A stretch of DNA of 64,000 nt, from NCBI RefSeq assembly GCF_003350375.1, contig NZ_QQAR01000008.1, positions 1-64,000 on the forward strand, given 5' to 3'. How positions within the stretch are numbered: position 1 is the first letter of the stretch; the number at the start of each line of letters is the position of its first letter. The notes beneath the pieces are model-generated. The model saw only the letters and a program-made list of their open reading frames with translations. It was not told where the DNA came from and searched no databases. Both the position numbers and the translations under genes were made by a program. The stretch is from Flavobacterium sp. AG291. GTDB lineage: Bacteria; Bacteroidota; Bacteroidia; Flavobacteriales; Flavobacteriaceae. Of this stretch, positions 24,717 to 33,457 are shown piece by piece.

Positions 24717-26387
24717 CTACCAGAAGAAGATGTACAGCGCAGCGATAAGTGCCGTAACAATAACAGATCCCGCAAGGAAACCGTTAGACACTTTAAACAT
24801 TGAAGTATCTACCTCAAGACCATTAGGCGTAATGCCTTTACGGTATTCTTTAAGACTGATGTATACCATACCCGTTACACAGATAAGGAATACAAAGCCC
24901 ATTCTGTCGATGAAAGGAATCTCGTAAATACCATCGGCATTTGCCACAGCAAAGCCCCAGTCGTACAACCATGAAAGATCTGTCATACCCGGAAGGAACT
25001 TAAAGATAACCGAGAAGATAAATCCGCCTATCATACCAAACAATGCTGCGTTAGAAGTAGTTTTTTTCCAGAAGAATCCAAGGATGAACATCGCAAAGAT
25101 ACCCGGGCTCAAAAAGCCTGTAAACTCCTGAATGAACTGGAAACCTCCTTTTTTATCAATTCCAAGGAATGGTGCAATGATAATCGCGATTATCATCGCT
25201 GCGACTACTGTAATCTTACCGATTTTAACCAGTTTCTCTTCGCTGGCACCGGTATTGATCCTTTCTTTATAGATATCAAGTGTAAAAATCGTCGAAATAC
25301 TGTTTGCCTTACCTGCAAGCGATGCAACAATAGCCGCTGTAAGTGCTGCAAACGATAATCCTTTAAGCCCTGAAGGCAAAAGGTTAAGCAGTACCGGATA
25401 AGCACGGTCAGGATTAAGCTCTCCTCCCTGAAGCATTTCCGTCTGGAAACCACCCTGCTGGTGCAGTACATAGGCTGCAATACCCGGCAATACCACAATG
25501 ATAGGCATTAGCAATTTAAGGAACGAAGCGAATAATATACCCCCACGGGCAGTCTTAAGGTCTGCACCAAGAGCACGCTGCGTGATGTACTGGTTACAAC
25601 CCCAGTAGTTAAGGTTAATAATGATCATACCTCCTATCAGCACCGATAATCCCGGAAGGTCGGCATAGTTAGGATTGGTCTTATCAAATATCATGTGGAA
25701 ATGGTCTCCCGCCTGAGTAGTCATGTGGTTAAAACCATCAATTACACCCGATCCGCCAAAGTGTTCGGCTACAAGATTAAGCGCAAGATAAGTTGTTGCA
25801 AGGCCTCCCAATATCAGAAAGAATACCTGTATAACATCGGTATACCCTATTACCTTCATACCACCAAGGGTAATAAATATGGCAAAAACAGCCAGGAACG
25901 CCATACACAGGTTAAGGTCAAAGCCCGATATACTGCTTATAGCCAATGCTCCCAAATACAATATTGAGGTAAGGTTTACCACCACATATAAAAGCAACCA
26001 AAATACAGCCATAATCATGGCTACACGTCCGTTGTAGCGCTGATTCAGGAACTGCGGCATGGTAAAAATCTTGTTTTTCAGGTATACCGGTATAAAAAAT
26101 ACGGCAACCACTATAAGTGATACGGCTGCCATCCATTCGTAGGTAGCAATGGCAAGTCCCATTTTAAAGCCGCTACCGCTCATACCAATAAATTGCTCGG
26201 CACTAATGTTACTGGCAATAAGCGATGCGCCAATAGCCCACCATGTTAGTGAGCCTTCGGCTAAAAAGTAGTCGTTACTACTGGTGCTTTCTTTCTTTTT
26301 TCGCCTGTATATCCATAATCCGTAACCTACAATGAGGACAAAGTAGAATAAGAAAACGATATAGTCGGCAGTAGATAATGCTTTCAT
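24717..26387 (-). CDS. Sodium/sugar symporter (SSS family, SGLT-like)
   Basis: The 556-residue protein has about 14 hydrophobic segments and the SSS hallmarks: ASLIASNISAEQFIGMSGSGF early (sodium-site region), GGMKVIGYTDVIQVFFLI, and LTAAIVASLAGKANSISTIFTLDIY (TM8 sodium site). Overall length and sequence style resemble the Vibrio sodium/galactose transporter. As the last gene of galM-galK-galT-symporter it most likely imports galactose (or glucose) across the inner membrane with sodium. Specificity rests on context, not on sugar-contact residues. Confidence 0.92.
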   Translation of the reverse strand: MKALSTADYIVFLFYFVLIVGYGLWIYRRKKKESTSSNDYFLAEGSLTWWAIGASLIASNISAEQFIGMSGSGFKMGLAIATYEWMAAVSLIVVAVFFIPVYLKNKIFTMPQFLNQRYNGRVAMIMAVFWLLLYVVVNLTSILYLGALAISSISGFDLNLCMAFLAVFAIFITLGGMKVIGYTDVIQVFFLILGGLATTYLALNLVAEHFGGSGVIDGFNHMTTQAGDHFHMIFDKTNPNYADLPGLSVLIGGMIIINLNYWGCNQYITQRALGADLKTARGGILFASFLKLLMPIIVVLPGIAAYVLHQQGGFQTEMLQGGELNPDRAYPVLLNLLPSGLKGLSFAALTAAIVASLAGKANSISTIFTLDIYKERINTGASEEKLVKIGKITVVAAMIIAIIIAPFLGIDKKGGFQFIQEFTGFLSPGIFAMFILGFFWKKTTSNAALFGMIGGFIFSVIFKFLPGMTDLSWLYDWGFAVANADGIYEIPFIDRMGFVFLICVTGMVYISLKEYRKGITPNGLEVDTSMFKVSNGFLAGSVIVTALIAALYIFFW

Positions 26388-26411
26388 AGTTTCTTGTGTG
26401 TTAGTGTTCGG

Positions 26412-27458
26412 TTATATAGTTTGTTTGTAGTGTTTTTCAGGAAGATTCCTAAGAATTTCGGCACTTTTCTCGGGTGAGATATCCCTTTGTGCCTCGGCCA
26501 TCATCTCGTAACCCACCATAAATTTCTTTACGGTAGCCGAACGCAGCAATGGCGGATAAAAATGCATATGGAAATGCCATTCAGGGTGCGGATTTCCATC
26601 GGTTGGTCTTTGATGTATCCCCGATGAATATGGGAAAGACGTTTCAAACAAGTTGTCGTAACGCACGGTAATAGCTTTCAGAATTTCGGCAAATGCCAAA
26701 GATTCCTCAGCTGTCATTTCGGTAATGTTGCCAAAATGCCTTTTACTGATGATCATGGTTTCATATGGCCATGTAGCCCAAAACGGAACTACAACAGCAA
26801 AATGTTCGTTTTCTGTTACAATGCGTTCACGCATTACAAGCTCTTCGGTAAGGTAATCGGCAAGCAGGCTTTTTCCGTGCTTTTCATAGTAAGCAAGCAG
26901 ATTGGCCTGTGTTTTTTCAACCAGAGTTGGTAACGACGACTGTGCCCATATCTGCCCGTGCGGGTGCGGATTGCTGCAGCCCATTACTGCACCTTTGTTC
27001 TCGAATATCTGTACGTGGTTAATAAAGTCTTTGCTGCCCAGTTCAGTATATTGCTGTTTCCAGGCATCAACTACTTTTACCAGTGCGCTTACCTCCATTT
27101 CAGGAATCGTCAGGTTATGTTTTGGCGAAAAGCATATCACTTTATTGATTCCTCTTTCCGGCTTCAGCTGAAACAGATCGCTGCACTGAGGTACAATTAC
27201 TTCATCGGTAAGCAATGATGGAAAGTCGTTATCAAATACAAAAACATCAGTGTATTTATCATTCTGCACACCATTTGAGCGTACATTTCCGGCGCACAGG
27301 TAGCAATCCGGATCATATTCCGGCAACGATGCATTGGCAGCATTTTCCTTTTGTCCCTGCCACGGCCTTTTGTTGCGGTGTGGCGATACCAGCACCCATT
27401 CTCCCGTTAAAGGATTATAGCGCCTGTGCGGATGTTCGTTATTGTCAAATGCCTGCAT
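26412..27458 (-). CDS. galT: UDP-glucose--hexose-1-phosphate uridylyltransferase
   Basis: The 348-residue HIT-superfamily enzyme of the Leloir pathway swaps UMP between UDP-glucose and galactose-1-phosphate. The N terminus has RYNPLTGEWVLVSPHRNKRPWQG and a zinc-site Cys pair (CYLCAGN). The active site is NPHPHGQIW with the nucleophilic His of the HPH motif, and the C-terminal EWHFHMHFYPPLLRS is typical. Length equals E. coli GalT. It lies one base from galK, so coupled translation is very likely. No galE is seen in the window. Confidence 0.96.
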   Translation of the reverse strand: MQAFDNNEHPHRRYNPLTGEWVLVSPHRNKRPWQGQKENAANASLPEYDPDCYLCAGNVRSNGVQNDKYTDVFVFDNDFPSLLTDEVIVPQCSDLFQLKPERGINKVICFSPKHNLTIPEMEVSALVKVVDAWKQQYTELGSKDFINHVQIFENKGAVMGCSNPHPHGQIWAQSSLPTLVEKTQANLLAYYEKHGKSLLADYLTEELVMRERIVTENEHFAVVVPFWATWPYETMIISKRHFGNITEMTAEESLAFAEILKAITVRYDNLFETSFPYSSGIHQRPTDGNPHPEWHFHMHFYPPLLRSATVKKFMVGYEMMAEAQRDISPEKSAEILRNLPEKHYKQTI

Positions 27459-27459
27459 G

Positions 27460-28629
27460 TTATTTTTTATAAAGGGTTGTACCTTTTGAAATCTTAATCT
27501 TATACGGTTTTAACGTAATGCCAAATTTGGCTTTGTACTCACCGCTTACACGCTCTATAAGCGCATCTTCGCTACCTTTTTTCACCAGGTTGATAGAGCA
27601 TCCGCCAAAGCCTCCGCCCATCATTCGTGAGCCTAACACATTGTCATTATCCCTTACAGCATCTACAAGGAAATCAATCTCCTCGCAGCTTACTTCATAA
27701 CCTTTAGAAAGTCCGTCGTGGGTAGCGAACATCAGTTGTCCCAATTTAGCAAAGTCTGATGCTTTAAGCGCATCAACAGCATCGAGAACGCGGTGAATTT
27801 CCTGTACTACGAACAGGCAACGCTTAAAATTGATCTCGCCCAGTTGTTCACGTTGTGCAATTACCTGCTGCTCGTTACAGTCGCGGAATGTTTTAATGCC
27901 GGGATATGCCTCTTTTAAAAGGGCAAGCCCTGCTTCAACCTCCTGCCTGCGGGTATTGTAACCCGAAGTAAGGTGTGTATGTTTAACATTACTGTCTAAC
28001 AATAATAAGGAATAATCTTTAAAATCGGCTTTGTGGTATTCATATTCAAGCGAGTTGCAGTCCAGTTTTATCACGCTTTTCTTTTTACCGAACACTGAGG
28101 CAAACTGATCCATAATACCGCAATTTACACCCACAAAAGTATGCTCCGACTTCTGTCCGATCAGTGCTATTTCCTCTTTTGTAAGTCCAAGATCAAACAT
28201 ATGGCTAAACATATAGCCAATACCGCACTCCAGTGCCGCCGAAGATGAAAGCCCGGCTCCCATAGGGATAGTACTGCTAAAAACAATATTTACCCCCCGA
28301 AGTGCATTGCTTCTGCCTTTAAGCTGATGGATAACACCAAGAATGTAGTTAGCCCACATAATATCGGTAGGGTTTAGTTCGTCGTTGATATCGAAAGTAT
28401 AGGTTTCTCCAAGGTCTTTGGCTATGATAGTACATTTTGAACTTCCCGATTCTGACACCGCAAAGCAAATGTATTTATTGATAGCTGCCGGAAGCACAAA
28501 ACCATCATTGTAATCTACGTGTTCACCAATAACATTTATCCTGCCCGGAGACAGGAAAATATGTTGTGGTTCGGTTCCAAAAGCAGATTCAAAAGCCGCT
28601 GTAACCTGTTTAATTAACTTCTTTTTCAT
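27460..28629 (-). CDS. galK: Galactokinase
   Basis: This 389-residue GHMP kinase phosphorylates alpha-galactose at C1. The galactokinase signature GRINVIGEHVDYNDGFVLP is near residue 30, the ATP loop PMGAGLSSSAALE near 120, and GGGFGGCSINLV near the C terminus. Position between galM and galT in one operon fits the Leloir pathway: mutarotation, phosphorylation, uridylyl transfer. The gap to galM is 22 bases. Confidence 0.97.
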   Translation of the reverse strand: MKKKLIKQVTAAFESAFGTEPQHIFLSPGRINVIGEHVDYNDGFVLPAAINKYICFAVSESGSSKCTIIAKDLGETYTFDINDELNPTDIMWANYILGVIHQLKGRSNALRGVNIVFSSTIPMGAGLSSSAALECGIGYMFSHMFDLGLTKEEIALIGQKSEHTFVGVNCGIMDQFASVFGKKKSVIKLDCNSLEYEYHKADFKDYSLLLLDSNVKHTHLTSGYNTRRQEVEAGLALLKEAYPGIKTFRDCNEQQVIAQREQLGEINFKRCLFVVQEIHRVLDAVDALKASDFAKLGQLMFATHDGLSKGYEVSCEEIDFLVDAVRDNDNVLGSRMMGGGFGGCSINLVKKGSEDALIERVSGEYKAKFGITLKPYKIKISKGTTLYKK

Positions 28630-28651
28630 GTATCTTTTACCTTACCAGGTA

Positions 28652-29707
28652 TTATATCGTTTCAAATTTCCAGATCGTTTTCTGTGTATAGGTATCGCCT
28701 TTTCGCAAAATGGCATTCGGGAAATTATCGTGGTTTGGTGCATCGGGAAAATTCTGGGTTTCAAAGCATATCCCACTCTGCGGATGATATGCCGCACCCT
28801 CTTTTCCTTCAATTGTACCAAAACAATTCCCCCCAACATAAATATGCACCGAAGACTGATCGGTATACACCGTCATTTTCAGTCCGGTCACATCACTGGA
28901 TAATATTGCTGCCGGCTGATCATTGGCTGTAAGCACAAACGAATTATCAATTTTAGCCGGACAGCCCGACGGTATCTTAAAATCAAAACCTTTTTCGTCG
29001 GCTTCCGCATAACTGCCGGTAGGTATGCCATCGTCAGTAATATCTACTAAAACGGAGCTGTTTACCATCAATTGCTGACCCAACACATCATGATTATGAC
29101 CATCAAGGTTAAAGTAGCTGTGCTGCGTAAGGTTTATCACTGTATCCTGACTGCTTTTGGCAGTATAATCAATCTTAATTTCATTTTCAGAGGTAAGCAT
29201 ATACGTTACTTCAGTAACCAGTTCACCCGGAAAACGCTCATCGCCATCTGGGCTTGTATATGAAAAAGTTATCGAGGCACTATCAGTTCCCTGTTTTACA
29301 CCCTTCACCTCCCAATTCACACGGCAAAAGCCAAATTTCCCTCCGTGCAGGGTGTTTTCTCCAAGATTTTTGTCAAGATTATAGAGCTTGTCATCTATTT
29401 GAAAGCTTCCGTTTGCAATACGCCCCGCATAGCGACCAATAATCGCCCCAAAGTACGGCGGGCTTGGTAAATTATACGATCCTACATAACCCTCGATAGT
29501 ATCAAATCCTAAAACCACATCTGTTTTTGTATCGTTCTTGCTATCAACCAATAACGACTGTATTGCTGCACCATAAGTGATAAATGCAACCTCAAGCCCC
29601 TTGTGGTTCGTAAGAGTATATTTATATACTTCAGTACCATCCCCAAGAGTGCCGAATAATTTCGTAACACTATTATCACTAAAATGTGAAATGTGATTTT
29701 TTTCCAT
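28652..29707 (-). CDS. galM: Galactose mutarotase (aldose 1-epimerase)
   Basis: The 351-residue protein interconverts alpha- and beta-galactose, needed because beta-galactosidase releases the beta form and galactokinase uses alpha. It shows NTLHGGKFGF (catalytic-site His), NLTQHSYFNL (second His), and near the C terminus GICFETQNFPDAPNH with the catalytic Glu. No signal peptide, so cytoplasmic. It is the first gene of the minus-strand galactose operon and faces the GntR-type regulator across a 99-base promoter region with three TACCAGT repeats. Confidence 0.93.
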   Translation of the reverse strand: MEKNHISHFSDNSVTKLFGTLGDGTEVYKYTLTNHKGLEVAFITYGAAIQSLLVDSKNDTKTDVVLGFDTIEGYVGSYNLPSPPYFGAIIGRYAGRIANGSFQIDDKLYNLDKNLGENTLHGGKFGFCRVNWEVKGVKQGTDSASITFSYTSPDGDERFPGELVTEVTYMLTSENEIKIDYTAKSSQDTVINLTQHSYFNLDGHNHDVLGQQLMVNSSVLVDITDDGIPTGSYAEADEKGFDFKIPSGCPAKIDNSFVLTANDQPAAILSSDVTGLKMTVYTDQSSVHIYVGGNCFGTIEGKEGAAYHPQSGICFETQNFPDAPNHDNFPNAILRKGDTYTQKTIWKFETI

Positions 29708-29729
29708 TATTTTTTTATCGAATCGGCAT

Positions 29730-29737
29730 CAAATGTA
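29730..29737 (-). promoter_or_regulatory. -7 element of the galactose operon
   Basis: Read on the minus strand, TACATTTG fits TAnnTTTG exactly and lies 23 bases before the galM start, just downstream of the TACCAGT repeats. Confidence 0.6.
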
Positions 29738-29758
29738 AAAGTTAATGCATAATAACCG

Positions 29759-29796
29759 TACCAGTACCTACCAGTTTTTGTATCTTTACTACCAGT
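29759..29796. promoter_or_regulatory. Three TACCAGT direct repeats, likely GntR-type operator
   Basis: TACCAGT occurs at 29759-29765, 29769-29775 and 29790-29796, start-to-start distances of 10 and 21 bases (one and two helical turns). The array covers the region upstream of the galM -7 box and overlaps the promoter area of the divergent regulator, so it can control both. It is assigned to the adjacent regulator by position. Confidence 0.6.
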
Positions 29797-29806
29797 TTAC
29801 ATTCTC

Positions 29807-30805
29807 ATGAAAATAATAAACATAGACAACCGCAGCAGCCTCCCCAAGTACAAACAGATAATCCTGTCTGTGGAGACTGGCATTGCAGATAAGAGACTAA
29901 AACGTGGCGACAAGCTGCCGTCGGTAAACAAAGTAGCATTAGAATTTTCTCTTTCGAGAGATACTGTACTACTGGCTTACGACGAACTTAAAAAACGGGG
30001 CATTATCTATTCGCGCCTTGGAAAAGGGTATTATATAAAAAGTGAGGAATTCAGTTTTGAGCAGCGCATTTTTTTGCTGTTTGACGAATTCAACTCCTTC
30101 AAAGAAGACCTTTACAATTCGTTTCTGGAAACGATGGCTAACAATGCACAGATAGATATCTTTTTTCACTATTTCAACATTGAGGTTTTTAAAAAACTAA
30201 TCAATGAGAATAACGGTGATTATTCCAAATACATCATTATGCCCACCACACTTAAGGGGGCGGCGATAGCTATAAAAACACTGCCTAAAAATGATGTTTA
30301 TATACTGGACCAGACAAATGATGAGTTGCACGACTATCCATCGGTGCATCAAAATTTTGTAAAGGACATTTACAATGGCTTATTGCAGGGCAAGGAAAAA
30401 CTGAGGAAATACAGAAAACTGATACTCATATTCCCTGACTTTAAACAACCGCCCGGTATGGCTGAGGGCTTTACAAACTTCTGTACTGAGAATAATTTTG
30501 ATTTCGAAATCATTCCTGATTTTGAGAACAGGCAGCTAAAACACGGTGAAGTTTATATCATTCCTAACGATCGGCATTTAGTAAGTGTTATGGAACAGGC
30601 ACGCGACCGGCATCTGAAAATAGGCACCGATGTGGGCGTAATATCATACAACGACACCCCGCTTAAAAAAGTGGTGGGTCACGGCATTACCACCATTTCT
30701 ACTGACTTTACCGAAATGGGAAGACTATTAGCCGAAATGATATTGTCACAAAACAAAACTCAAATTGAAAATAAAAGCAGATTGATTGAAAGAGGGTCGT
30801 TGTAA
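29807..30805 (+). CDS. GntR-family regulator with LacI-like sugar-sensing domain
   Basis: The 332-residue protein has an N-terminal GntR winged helix (about 10-78, LPKYKQIILSVETGIADKRLKRGDKLPSV with breaks, LSRDTVLLAYDEL). A C-terminal periplasmic-binding-protein-like domain (about 95-320, IMPTTLKGAAIAI, GVISYNDTPL, STDFTEMGRLLAEMIL) resembles LacI effector domains. This architecture is common for sugar regulators in Bacteroidetes. Divergence from the galactose operon, with TACCAGT repeats between, points to galactose-responsive control. It ends next to a repeat element. Confidence 0.88.
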   Translation: MKIINIDNRSSLPKYKQIILSVETGIADKRLKRGDKLPSVNKVALEFSLSRDTVLLAYDELKKRGIIYSRLGKGYYIKSEEFSFEQRIFLLFDEFNSFKEDLYNSFLETMANNAQIDIFFHYFNIEVFKKLINENNGDYSKYIIMPTTLKGAAIAIKTLPKNDVYILDQTNDELHDYPSVHQNFVKDIYNGLLQGKEKLRKYRKLILIFPDFKQPPGMAEGFTNFCTENNFDFEIIPDFENRQLKHGEVYIIPNDRHLVSVMEQARDRHLKIGTDVGVISYNDTPLKKVVGHGITTISTDFTEMGRLLAEMILSQNKTQIENKSRLIERGSL

Positions 30806-30823
30806 GCTGGCTATTTAGACATT

Positions 30824-30929
30824 AGTAGGCTTCCCCTCCTCCGGAGGGGTGGCTGAAAGCCGGGGTGGTTTATTGATCATCTAACTACCCCGCCCTACGG
30901 GCACCCCTTCAAAGAAGGGGAAGCCTACT
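30824..30929. repeat. 106-base inverted-repeat element between convergent genes
   Basis: AGTAGGCTTCCCCT (30824-30837) is exactly inverted as AGGGGAAGCCTACT (30916-30929). Inside, CCGGAGGGGTGGCTG and GCCGGGGTGGTT are mirrored by AACTACCCCGCC and GGGCACCCCTTC. The G/C-rich arms contrast with the A/T-rich surroundings. It resembles small dispersed palindromic elements I recognise from other flavobacterial intergenic regions. No transposase is present. Confidence 0.65.
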
Positions 30930-30995
30930 CACACCCTAAATTGGTTGAAATAAAAAAAGAGCCCCGAAGGACTCTCACGCATATATACAAACGAT

Positions 30996-31724
30996 TTAAA
31001 ACTCAAAGTTAAAGCCCTTTTTGGTAAGCTTTTCGTAAATTTTGGGATCGAACTCATAAAGCTCGGCGGCTCGGTGCGAAACCTCTTTTTGTTTTTCACC
31101 AAGAGCAACAAGCAATTTCATACGCAATATTTTTCTCCTGAAGTTAGATTTATCCATCTCTACACCAAGTATTTCTTCATACAATTGCATCAGCTCTAAC
31201 AATGTAAACTTTTCAGGAAGAAGGTTAAACCCAATTGGCGCCTGCTTAACACGGGTTTGCAGATTGGTAAGACTGTAGTTCAGTATTTGGTTGTGGTCAT
31301 AAATAAGATTGGGGACATCGGCAATTTTGTACCATTTAGCATCGGAAGCCGTAAAACCGGCACGGATATTATAATCTTCTCTTTTCACAAGCGCATAGTA
31401 GCCTATAGTTATTACACGCCCTAGCGGAAAGCGATCGGGCTCGCCAAACGCCTTTAACTGTTCCAGATAAATATTATCAAGACCGGTAAGGTCGGCAAGT
31501 AGTCGGTGTGCGGCATTATCAATACTCTCATTCTCGTGAATCCAACCACCCGGTAAACCCCATTCTCCTTTTCGGATACCTTCGGCGTGCTCAATAAGCA
31601 ATACTTCTAGACTGCCTTTATCAAAACCGAAAATTACGCAGTCGATTGTGATGGCATTCATGACTGAACGCTCCGAAACTTTACCCGATTCTTTGTCTAT
31701 AATTTTTTTTGCCATCATTCCCAT
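30996..31724 (-). CDS. NrtR/AraR-type transcriptional regulator with degenerate Nudix domain
   Basis: The 242-residue protein has an N-terminal Nudix-like domain (about 20-150) and a C-terminal winged-helix (about 160-235, LTLLEL/LQLYEEIL, FRRKILRM). The Nudix box GWIHENESIDNAAHRLLADL keeps the first Glu and the Arg, but the metal-binding REUxEE part is replaced by RLLADL. Hydrolase activity is therefore probably lost, as in NrtR-family repressors. Bacteroidetes members control arabinose or xylose use. It diverges from xylB-xylA with a palindrome between, so it is most likely the xylose regulator. The start could be any of three near ATG codons. Confidence 0.88.
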   Translation of the reverse strand: MGMMAKKIIDKESGKVSERSVMNAITIDCVIFGFDKGSLEVLLIEHAEGIRKGEWGLPGGWIHENESIDNAAHRLLADLTGLDNIYLEQLKAFGEPDRFPLGRVITIGYYALVKREDYNIRAGFTASDAKWYKIADVPNLIYDHNQILNYSLTNLQTRVKQAPIGFNLLPEKFTLLELMQLYEEILGVEMDKSNFRRKILRMKLLVALGEKQKEVSHRAAELYEFDPKIYEKLTKKGFNFEF

Positions 31725-31754
31725 TTAAATCCCAACGAATATAGGGATTTTTTC

Positions 31755-31779
31755 AAAATTACCAACAATAGGTATTTTT
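31755..31779. promoter_or_regulatory. Inverted repeat close to the NrtR-type gene
   Basis: AAAATTACC and GGTATTTTT flank a seven-base centre, 30 bases before the regulator start. It could be an operator for the regulator's own gene, but it does not match the palindrome on the xylB side, so the assignment is weak. A reverse copy of the half-site (TTGGTAAT) occurs near 31809. Confidence 0.35.
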
Positions 31780-31868
31780 TTACACATCCGCTAATAAACT
31801 GCTTTTCAATTGGTAATAATAAATTTTTTTGCTTAATATTTTGTTGATATAAAAATAATGTTCTATAC

Positions 31869-31889
31869 TTGTGGTCAAATTAACCATAA
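31869..31889. promoter_or_regulatory. 21-base near-palindrome before xylB, candidate NrtR-type operator
   Basis: The half-sites TTGTGGT and ACCATAA are arranged around CAAATTA. Compared with its reverse complement, the site differs only at purine/purine or pyrimidine/pyrimidine positions and the centre. It lies about 16 bases upstream of the xylB -7 element, where a repressor would block polymerase. Length and symmetry fit NrtR-family operators. Confidence 0.55.
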
Positions 31890-31904
31890 GAAAAAACGTT
31901 GTAG

Positions 31905-31912
31905 TATATTCG
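31905..31912 (+). promoter_or_regulatory. -7 element of the xylose operon
   Basis: TATATTCG matches TAnnTTTG at seven of eight positions, about 50 bases before xylB. Confidence 0.45.
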
Positions 31913-31961
31913 CAACTGAAATTTCATAATAGTTAATTTACAAATACCAAATAATCAGGTT

Positions 31962-33443
31962 ATGCATTTTTTAGGAATAGACTTAGGAAGCTCATCTATA
32001 AAACTTTCGGTGCTTGATGCCGAGAGAGGCGACATTATAGCCACTGTGAGCGTACCTGATTCTGAGATGGATATTATAGCTCCAAAATTTGGTTGGGCAG
32101 AACAGGACCCTAACCTTTGGTGGAACTATGTTAAATCAGGAATAAGCCAGTTAGGGCAAAAACACAGTGTAGACCTGAAACGCATTGCAGCTATAGGGAT
32201 TGCCTACCAAATGCACGGACTTGTAGTTACTGATGCGCAACTAAACCCTGTACGTCCTTCTATCATTTGGTGCGACAGCCGTGCTGCAGAAATAGGCGAT
32301 AGCATTTATGACCTTATGGGGCATCAAAATGCGCAAAGCATTATTTTAGGAAGTCCGGGCAACTTTACCGCTTCAAAACTAAAATGGGTAAAGGATAACG
32401 AACCGGAAACTTTTGCCAAAGTAGCCTACTTTATGCTTCCGGGCGATTTTATAGCCGCAAAACTTTCAGGAAAAGCACAAACAAGCACTTCAGGATTATC
32501 GGAAGCTGCTTTATGGAACTTCTCCAAAGGTCGTCTGGCAACAGAAGTACTTGAAGCCATGGAGCTACCAACAAATCTTGTACCTGAAATAGTAGCCAAC
32601 TTTGGCCAACAGGCTGATATCAATCCGGTGGTAGCTTCAGAACTTGGATTGAACCCAGCAGTAAAAATCACATACCGTGCCGGCGACCAACCCAACAATG
32701 CTCTTTCTCTAAACGTATTAAAACCAGGAGAAATAGCCACTACTGCAGGAACTTCGGCAGTAGTTTATGCCGTAAGTGACAACGACACTTATGATGCTAA
32801 CAACCGCATCAATACTTTCCTTCATGTAAACAATACCGAAAGCGAAAAACGCAATGGCGTAATGCTATGCATAAACGGATCGGGAATATTATACCAATGG
32901 CTACGTAGAATAATGTCTGCCGGAAGCAATGAGCTTATTTCATACGAAAAGCTTAATGCAGAAGCCGCAAAAGCACCTGTAGGCAGTGAAGGTCTTCGCT
33001 TTTATCCGTTTGGAAATGGGGTAGAGCGCATCTTTAATAACAAACCTGCAACATCGGGCATTCAAAACCTAAACTTCAACATTCATCAGTCACCACACCT
33101 TGTGCGCTCCGCCTGCGAGGGTATCGTATTTGCCATGAACTATGGCTTTGATGTGATGAAATCGGTTGGGGCATCGGGTACTGTAGTTCGCGCCGGAAAA
33201 GCAAACCTGTTCCTGAGTCCTGTATTCAGGGAGATTTTTGCCAACACCACCCAAACTACCGTAGAGCTTTACAACACTGCCGGTGCCGATGGTGCCGCGC
33301 GTGGTGCAGCCTATGGTTATGGCTATTACAAGTCGCTTGACGAAGCCTTTGACAGCCTTAAATGCCTGGAACGCATTGAACCAACAACGGCATTAAGCCA
33401 GCAATATGCTGAAATTTATCAAAACTGGAAAAACACTATTTAA
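31962..33443 (+). CDS. xylB: Xylulokinase
   Basis: This 493-residue FGGY-family kinase phosphorylates D-xylulose to xylulose-5-phosphate for the pentose phosphate pathway. The N-terminal ATPase motif is GIDLGSSSIKLSVLD. YQMHGLVV and PSIIWCDSRA are typical of XylB, and TTAGTSAVVYA marks the second domain. Directly followed by xylA with a 14-base gap, which confirms xylose over other FGGY substrates. First gene of the putative NrtR-controlled operon. Confidence 0.95.
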   Translation: MHFLGIDLGSSSIKLSVLDAERGDIIATVSVPDSEMDIIAPKFGWAEQDPNLWWNYVKSGISQLGQKHSVDLKRIAAIGIAYQMHGLVVTDAQLNPVRPSIIWCDSRAAEIGDSIYDLMGHQNAQSIILGSPGNFTASKLKWVKDNEPETFAKVAYFMLPGDFIAAKLSGKAQTSTSGLSEAALWNFSKGRLATEVLEAMELPTNLVPEIVANFGQQADINPVVASELGLNPAVKITYRAGDQPNNALSLNVLKPGEIATTAGTSAVVYAVSDNDTYDANNRINTFLHVNNTESEKRNGVMLCINGSGILYQWLRRIMSAGSNELISYEKLNAEAAKAPVGSEGLRFYPFGNGVERIFNNKPATSGIQNLNFNIHQSPHLVRSACEGIVFAMNYGFDVMKSVGASGTVVRAGKANLFLSPVFREIFANTTQTTVELYNTAGADGAARGAAYGYGYYKSLDEAFDSLKCLERIEPTTALSQQYAEIYQNWKNTI

Positions 33444-33457
33444 TATAATTCAATACA

